Assembly: GCA_038230775.1 (NCBI GenBank)
Contig: JBBRMQ010000184.1
Location: 1 to 8,774, forward strand
From: JBBRMQ01 sp038230775
GTDB lineage: Bacteria > Acidobacteriota > Thermoanaerobaculia > Gp7-AA8
DNA length: 8,774 nucleotides
Direction of reading: 5' to 3'
Made by a program: the position numbers and the translations under genes. A model generated the notes under the pieces. The model saw only the letters and a program-made list of their open reading frames with translations. It did not search any database and was not told where the DNA came from. This document shows, piece by piece, positions 6,019-8,774 of this stretch. Positions within the stretch are counted from its first letter, which is position 1; each line of letters opens with the position of its first letter.

Positions 6019-7395
6019 ATGGGCCGAGGTACGGAGGAATCGCTGCCCACGGCAGTCGGAAGACGATCCACTCGTGTGGCGCGGTCTTTCGGCCTGCGCA
6101 AGGAAACCAACCTGACAGACTTCCCAGCACGAAGCATCGGTGCCGCTTCGACTACGGGCTTCTATCGCGCCGCGGTGGTGCGTGCACTGCGGGGAATGAA
6201 CAACGGCTCGCTCACGATCACCTTGCCTGAGGGCGAAGTTCTGCATTTCGGCCGCGGGGAGAATCCGCGCAATGGGCGCTTCGGACTCGATGCACGCATC
6301 GATGTCGTGCGCGAAGACTTCTTCCGCCGCTGCTTCTTCTTCGCGGACATCGGCCTGGCCGAAGGGTACATGGCGGGCGATTGGACGACGGACGACCTGG
6401 CGGAAGTCGTGTCCTTTTTCATTCTGAACGACGCCGAGCGGACGGCGCAGACCGCCGCGCGGCGGGGCGTGCTGAACTGGCTGGGCTGGATCAACAACCT
6501 CGGTCATCGACTCCGTACAAACTCCATCGAGCGCAGTCGGGAGAACATCGCGGCGCACTACGATCTCAGCAACGAGTTCTTCTCGCTCTTCCTCGATCCG
6601 TCGATGACGTACTCGTCCGCCCTCTTCCAGTACCCGGACGCCACTCTGGCCGAGGCGCAGTACGCCAAGTACGAGCGGTTATGCGATCTGCTCCAGTTGA
6701 AGGCCGGCGACCGCGTGCTCGAGATCGGCGGCGGCTGGGGAGCGATGAGCCGTCACATGGCCAGGGTTCACGGCTGCCACGTCACGACGATCACGATCTC
6801 GGAGAGGCAGTTCGCCTTCGCCGATCGTCTGCGTAAAGCGGAGGGCCTCGAGGACAGAATCGATCTGCGGCTTCTCGATTACCGAAAGCTCACCGGTCAA
6901 TTCGACAAGATCGTCTCGATCGAGATGCTGGAAGCGGTCGGGCACGAATACTTCGATGTCTTTTTCGCAAAATGCAGCGAGGTGCTGGCGCCGAACGGCC
7001 TGATGGCTCTGCAGGTGATCACCTGTCCGGACGCGCGCTACGACGCGGTGCGGGGCGGCGTGGACTTCATCCAGAAGCACATCTTTCCGGGAGGACTGGT
7101 GCCGGCGGCCGGAGCACTTCTCGGGTCCGTATACCGAACGACCGATCTGATGCTTCACGATCTCTACGACTTCGGCGATTCCTACGCTCGCACCCTGCAA
7201 CTGTGGGACGACGCGTTCCAGGCGCGCCTCGACGAGGTGCGCACACTCGGGTTCGATGGGACGTTCATTCGCAAGTGGCGGTACTACCTGATGTACTGCA
7301 AAGCGGCGTTTCAGATGCGGCACGTGTCGGTGGTTCAGATGCTGCTGACGCGCGCGAACAATCATGCGCTTCGCGCGCAGGAGGTGCGATCGTGA
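6019..7395 (+). CDS. Cyclopropane-fatty-acyl-phospholipid synthase family SAM methyltransferase (COG2230)
   Basis: 458 residues from the preferred ATG 6019 (459 from 6016). The N-terminal lipid-binding region spans about 45-170. The catalytic domain carries AAHYDLSNEFFSLFLDPSMTYSSALF (178-203), SAM motif I VLEIGGGWG (233-241), ITISERQ, SIEMLEAVG (300-308), VDFIQKHIFPGG (348-359) and YDFGDSYARTLQLW (383-396). It should move a methyl group from SAM to a double bond in a phospholipid acyl chain at the membrane surface. Against the five E. coli CFA synthase bicarbonate-site residues, Glu239 (E305), Ile268 (I334) and Tyr317 (Y389) are kept, but Cys139 is Ser200 and His266 is Gln332. The product could therefore be a methylated rather than a cyclopropane chain. 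With the upstream FAD protein and DUF1365 it resembles the methylation step (UfaM type) of furan fatty acid synthesis. Do not read it as ordinary cfa without testing. Confidence 0.9.
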   Translation: MGRGTEESLPTAVGRRSTRVARSFGLRKETNLTDFPARSIGAASTTGFYRAAVVRALRGMNNGSLTITLPEGEVLHFGRGENPRNGRFGLDARIDVVREDFFRRCFFFADIGLAEGYMAGDWTTDDLAEVVSFFILNDAERTAQTAARRGVLNWLGWINNLGHRLRTNSIERSRENIAAHYDLSNEFFSLFLDPSMTYSSALFQYPDATLAEAQYAKYERLCDLLQLKAGDRVLEIGGGWGAMSRHMARVHGCHVTTITISERQFAFADRLRKAEGLEDRIDLRLLDYRKLTGQFDKIVSIEMLEAVGHEYFDVFFAKCSEVLAPNGLMALQVITCPDARYDAVRGGVDFIQKHIFPGGLVPAAGALLGSVYRTTDLMLHDLYDFGDSYARTLQLWDDAFQARLDEVRTLGFDGTFIRKWRYYLMYCKAAFQMRHVSVVQMLLTRANNHALRAQEVRS

Positions 7396-7730
7396 TCGTG
7401 TTTCTTCGCATCCTGTTCTCGTCCATCTTCGTGTTCATGGTCGTCTCCACCACGTGGGCGAGCGGTGCTCTCGGCATTTTCGAGGGCGGCGCGCAGCTCA
7501 TCCGCAACCCCTGGGGAATCATGACGCTTTTCGACGCCTACTTCGCTTTCCTGACGTTTTTCGTATGGGTTGCCTACAAGGAACGGACAGCGGTGTCCCG
7601 GGTGTTCTGGTTCATTCTGATCATGCTCCTGGGCAACATCGCGATGTCGGCGTACATGCTCTTGCAGCTGTTCCGCATTCCTACGGGCGCATCCATGGAC
7701 AGACTGCTGTTGCGAGGGAGCGCGTCGTGA
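7392..7730 (+). CDS. Small membrane protein, DUF1475-like
   Basis: 112 residues, almost entirely membrane. Three likely transmembrane segments are at about 3-20, 43-62 and 69-93. Recognisable pieces are MVVSTTWASGALG (16-28), NPWGIMTLFDAYFAFLTFFVWVAYKE (39-64) and FWFILIMLLGNIAMSAYMLLQLF (72-94), which I recall as the pattern of DUF1475; I could not check this by search. No catalytic residues stand out and the function is unknown. The start is GTG 7392, overlapping the methyltransferase stop as GTGA, with AGGAGG at 7379-7384 and 7-base spacing, an excellent ribosome site. The tight coupling suggests a partner or accessory of the lipid enzymes. The same frame is open far upstream but only as a shadow of the methyltransferase gene. 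Confidence 0.8.
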   Translation: MIVFLRILFSSIFVFMVVSTTWASGALGIFEGGAQLIRNPWGIMTLFDAYFAFLTFFVWVAYKERTAVSRVFWFILIMLLGNIAMSAYMLLQLFRIPTGASMDRLLLRGSAS

Positions 7731-8218
7731 TGGTGCGACCGTGGCTCGCGCGGCGAGTGCTGACGCCCATCGCCGGCCAGCTGCGTCAGGGGATCACTCC
7801 GGAAAAGATCGCGCTGACGATCGCGATCGGCGCCGCGATCGGAGTGTTTCCGCTGCTCGGAACGACGACCGCGCTCTGCTTCGCCATCGCCACTGCGCTG
7901 CGGCTGAACCACCCCGTGATTCAACTCGTGAACTACCTCGTCTACCCGTTGCAGATCGCGCTCCTGTATGTCTTCGTCCGCTTCGGTGAATGGCTCTTCA
8001 ACGCGCGGCGTGTCTCATTTCGGGCCGGAGAACTGGTGGGAGCGTTCGCAACCGATCCCACGGCCTTCCTCGAACGGTTTGCGGTGACCGGATTGCATGG
8101 CATCGTCGGGTGGATGATGGCGACTGTCCCGGCAGCCGTCGTTGTTTACGTCGTGCTGCTGCCGCTGTTGCGAAAGGTCGCTTCTCCGCCACAGAGAGCC
8201 AGGGGTGAAACATGCTGA
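7730..8218 (+). CDS. DUF2062 domain membrane protein
   Basis: 162 residues. The DUF2062 pattern is clear: GITPEKIALTIAIGAAIGVFPLLGTTTALCFAIATALRLN (21-60) followed by HPVIQLVNYLVYPLQIALLYVFVRFGE (61-87), then an amphipathic or soluble stretch and a final membrane segment at about 128-147. Three to four membrane segments are expected and the function of the domain is unknown. The start is ATG 7730, which shares its A with the previous TGA (TGATG); AGGGAG at 7715-7720 gives 9-base spacing. In-frame GTG 7727 (6-base spacing) is an alternative adding one residue. Its fixed place between lipid-cluster genes suggests a role in handling or moving modified lipids, but this is only inference. Confidence 0.85.
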   Translation: MVRPWLARRVLTPIAGQLRQGITPEKIALTIAIGAAIGVFPLLGTTTALCFAIATALRLNHPVIQLVNYLVYPLQIALLYVFVRFGEWLFNARRVSFRAGELVGAFATDPTAFLERFAVTGLHGIVGWMMATVPAAVVVYVVLLPLLRKVASPPQRARGETC

Positions 8219-8774
8219 GGTCGATGGTGACGCTCGGCGCGGCCGCGACGGTCGTGGCATTCGTCACGATGTCGGTCGTGTGGATGGCCAGCGTGAAGCT
8301 GCGCAATGCCGGCATCGTCGATATCGCATGGTCGGCTCTCTTTGCCGTTCTCGCCCTCCTTTACGCCCTTCTCGGCAGCGGAGACGCGGTCCGCCGCGTC
8401 CTGGCCGGCGCGATGATGATGATCTGGAGCGTGCGGCTGGCGACACACCTCTGGCGACGGGTGGTCGGGCACATCGGCGTCGAGGATGGCCGCTACGCGA
8501 AGCTGCGCGCCGCCTGGGGCGCGGGCGCCAATCGGAAGATGTTCCTCTTCTTTCTCTTTCAGGGAGCGACGAACGTCGTTCTCTCGGTTCCGATCCTCAT
8601 CGTCTGTCTGAACCAGGCGCCGCGCTTGGCGGCGGTCGAAACCGCCGGCGTCGTGCTGTGGCTCGTCGCGGTGATCGGGGAGAGCGCCGCGGACGCGCAG
8701 TTGCGGCGGTTCAAAGCGAACTCTCAGAATCGCGGACGCGTCTGCGCAGAAGGCCTCTGGCGTTACTCCCGCCA
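8212..8774 (+). CDS. DUF1295 family membrane protein (steroid 5-alpha-reductase-like fold), cut by the window end
   Basis: 187 residues are visible and the frame is still open at the edge. Family features are NAGIVDIAWSALFAVLALL (32-50), SVRLATHLWRRVVG (73-86), EDGRYAKLR (91-99) and the conserved end GESAADAQLRRFK (156-168) plus GLWRYSR (181-187), which in complete members runs on into a HPNYFGE-type motif. At least four membrane segments are visible, near 5-28, 36-55, 62-79 and 112-132. Related integral membrane enzymes reduce or methylate lipid-like substrates (steroid reductase and isoprenylcysteine methyltransferase folds); the reaction here is unknown. The start is ATG 8212, overlapping the DUF2062 stop by seven bases, with AGGGG at 8201-8205 and 6-base spacing. 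It is the last visible gene of the operon. Confidence 0.88.
   Translation, partial: MLRSMVTLGAAATVVAFVTMSVVWMASVKLRNAGIVDIAWSALFAVLALLYALLGSGDAVRRVLAGAMMMIWSVRLATHLWRRVVGHIGVEDGRYAKLRAAWGAGANRKMFLFFLFQGATNVVLSVPILIVCLNQAPRLAAVETAGVVLWLVAVIGESAADAQLRRFKANSQNRGRVCAEGLWRYSR

Overview
The window is GC-rich bacterial chromosome with dense coding, proteobacterial-style gene families (OxyR, KatG, a cyclopropane-synthase-like lipid cluster) and mostly Shine-Dalgarno-led genes. I cannot fix the phylum from sequence alone. An environmental aerobe (Pseudomonadota, Acidobacteriota, Gemmatimonadota or similar) would fit.

Layout. (1) 1-66: last 21 codons of a plus-strand gene, probably a short-chain dehydrogenase/reductase. 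(2) 67-514: 448 bases without a convincing gene. They hold the 3' half of a tRNA-Ala(CGC), cut at the anticodon loop, and a REP-like palindromic repeat. (3) 515-2764 (minus): catalase-peroxidase KatG, complete, with all key heme-pocket and crosslink residues. (4) 2765-2859: a 95-base divergent promoter region with an OxyR-type operator (ATAG-N7-CTAT) that overlaps the oxyR start codon and lies next to a plausible katG -35. (5) 2860-3768 (plus): OxyR with both redox cysteines. (6) 3769-3956: regulatory gap with a perfect 17-base palindrome. (7) 3957 to the end (plus): a tight operon of six genes. They are an FAD-dependent amine-oxidase-like oxidoreductase (COG2907), a DUF1365 protein, a cyclopropane-fatty-acid-synthase-family methyltransferase, a small DUF1475-like membrane protein, a DUF2062 membrane protein, and a DUF1295 membrane protein cut by the window end. 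Every junction in the operon is a stop/start overlap or near-overlap.

How it may work together. KatG and OxyR are a standard peroxide sensor and effector pair. The first three genes of the lipid operon match the families tied to methylated and furan fatty acid synthesis on phospholipid chains in Rhodobacter sphaeroides, where homologues are under singlet-oxygen (sigmaE-ChrR) control. Here the operon sits next to oxyR, with no rpoE/chrR in view. I infer a membrane-lipid modification branch of an oxidative stress response, possibly under OxyR or another regulator acting at the palindrome. The tRNA-Ala half raises the possibility that everything to its right lies on an integrated island. The main leads are the altered active site of the methyltransferase, the three uncharacterised membrane proteins, and the operon's regulation.
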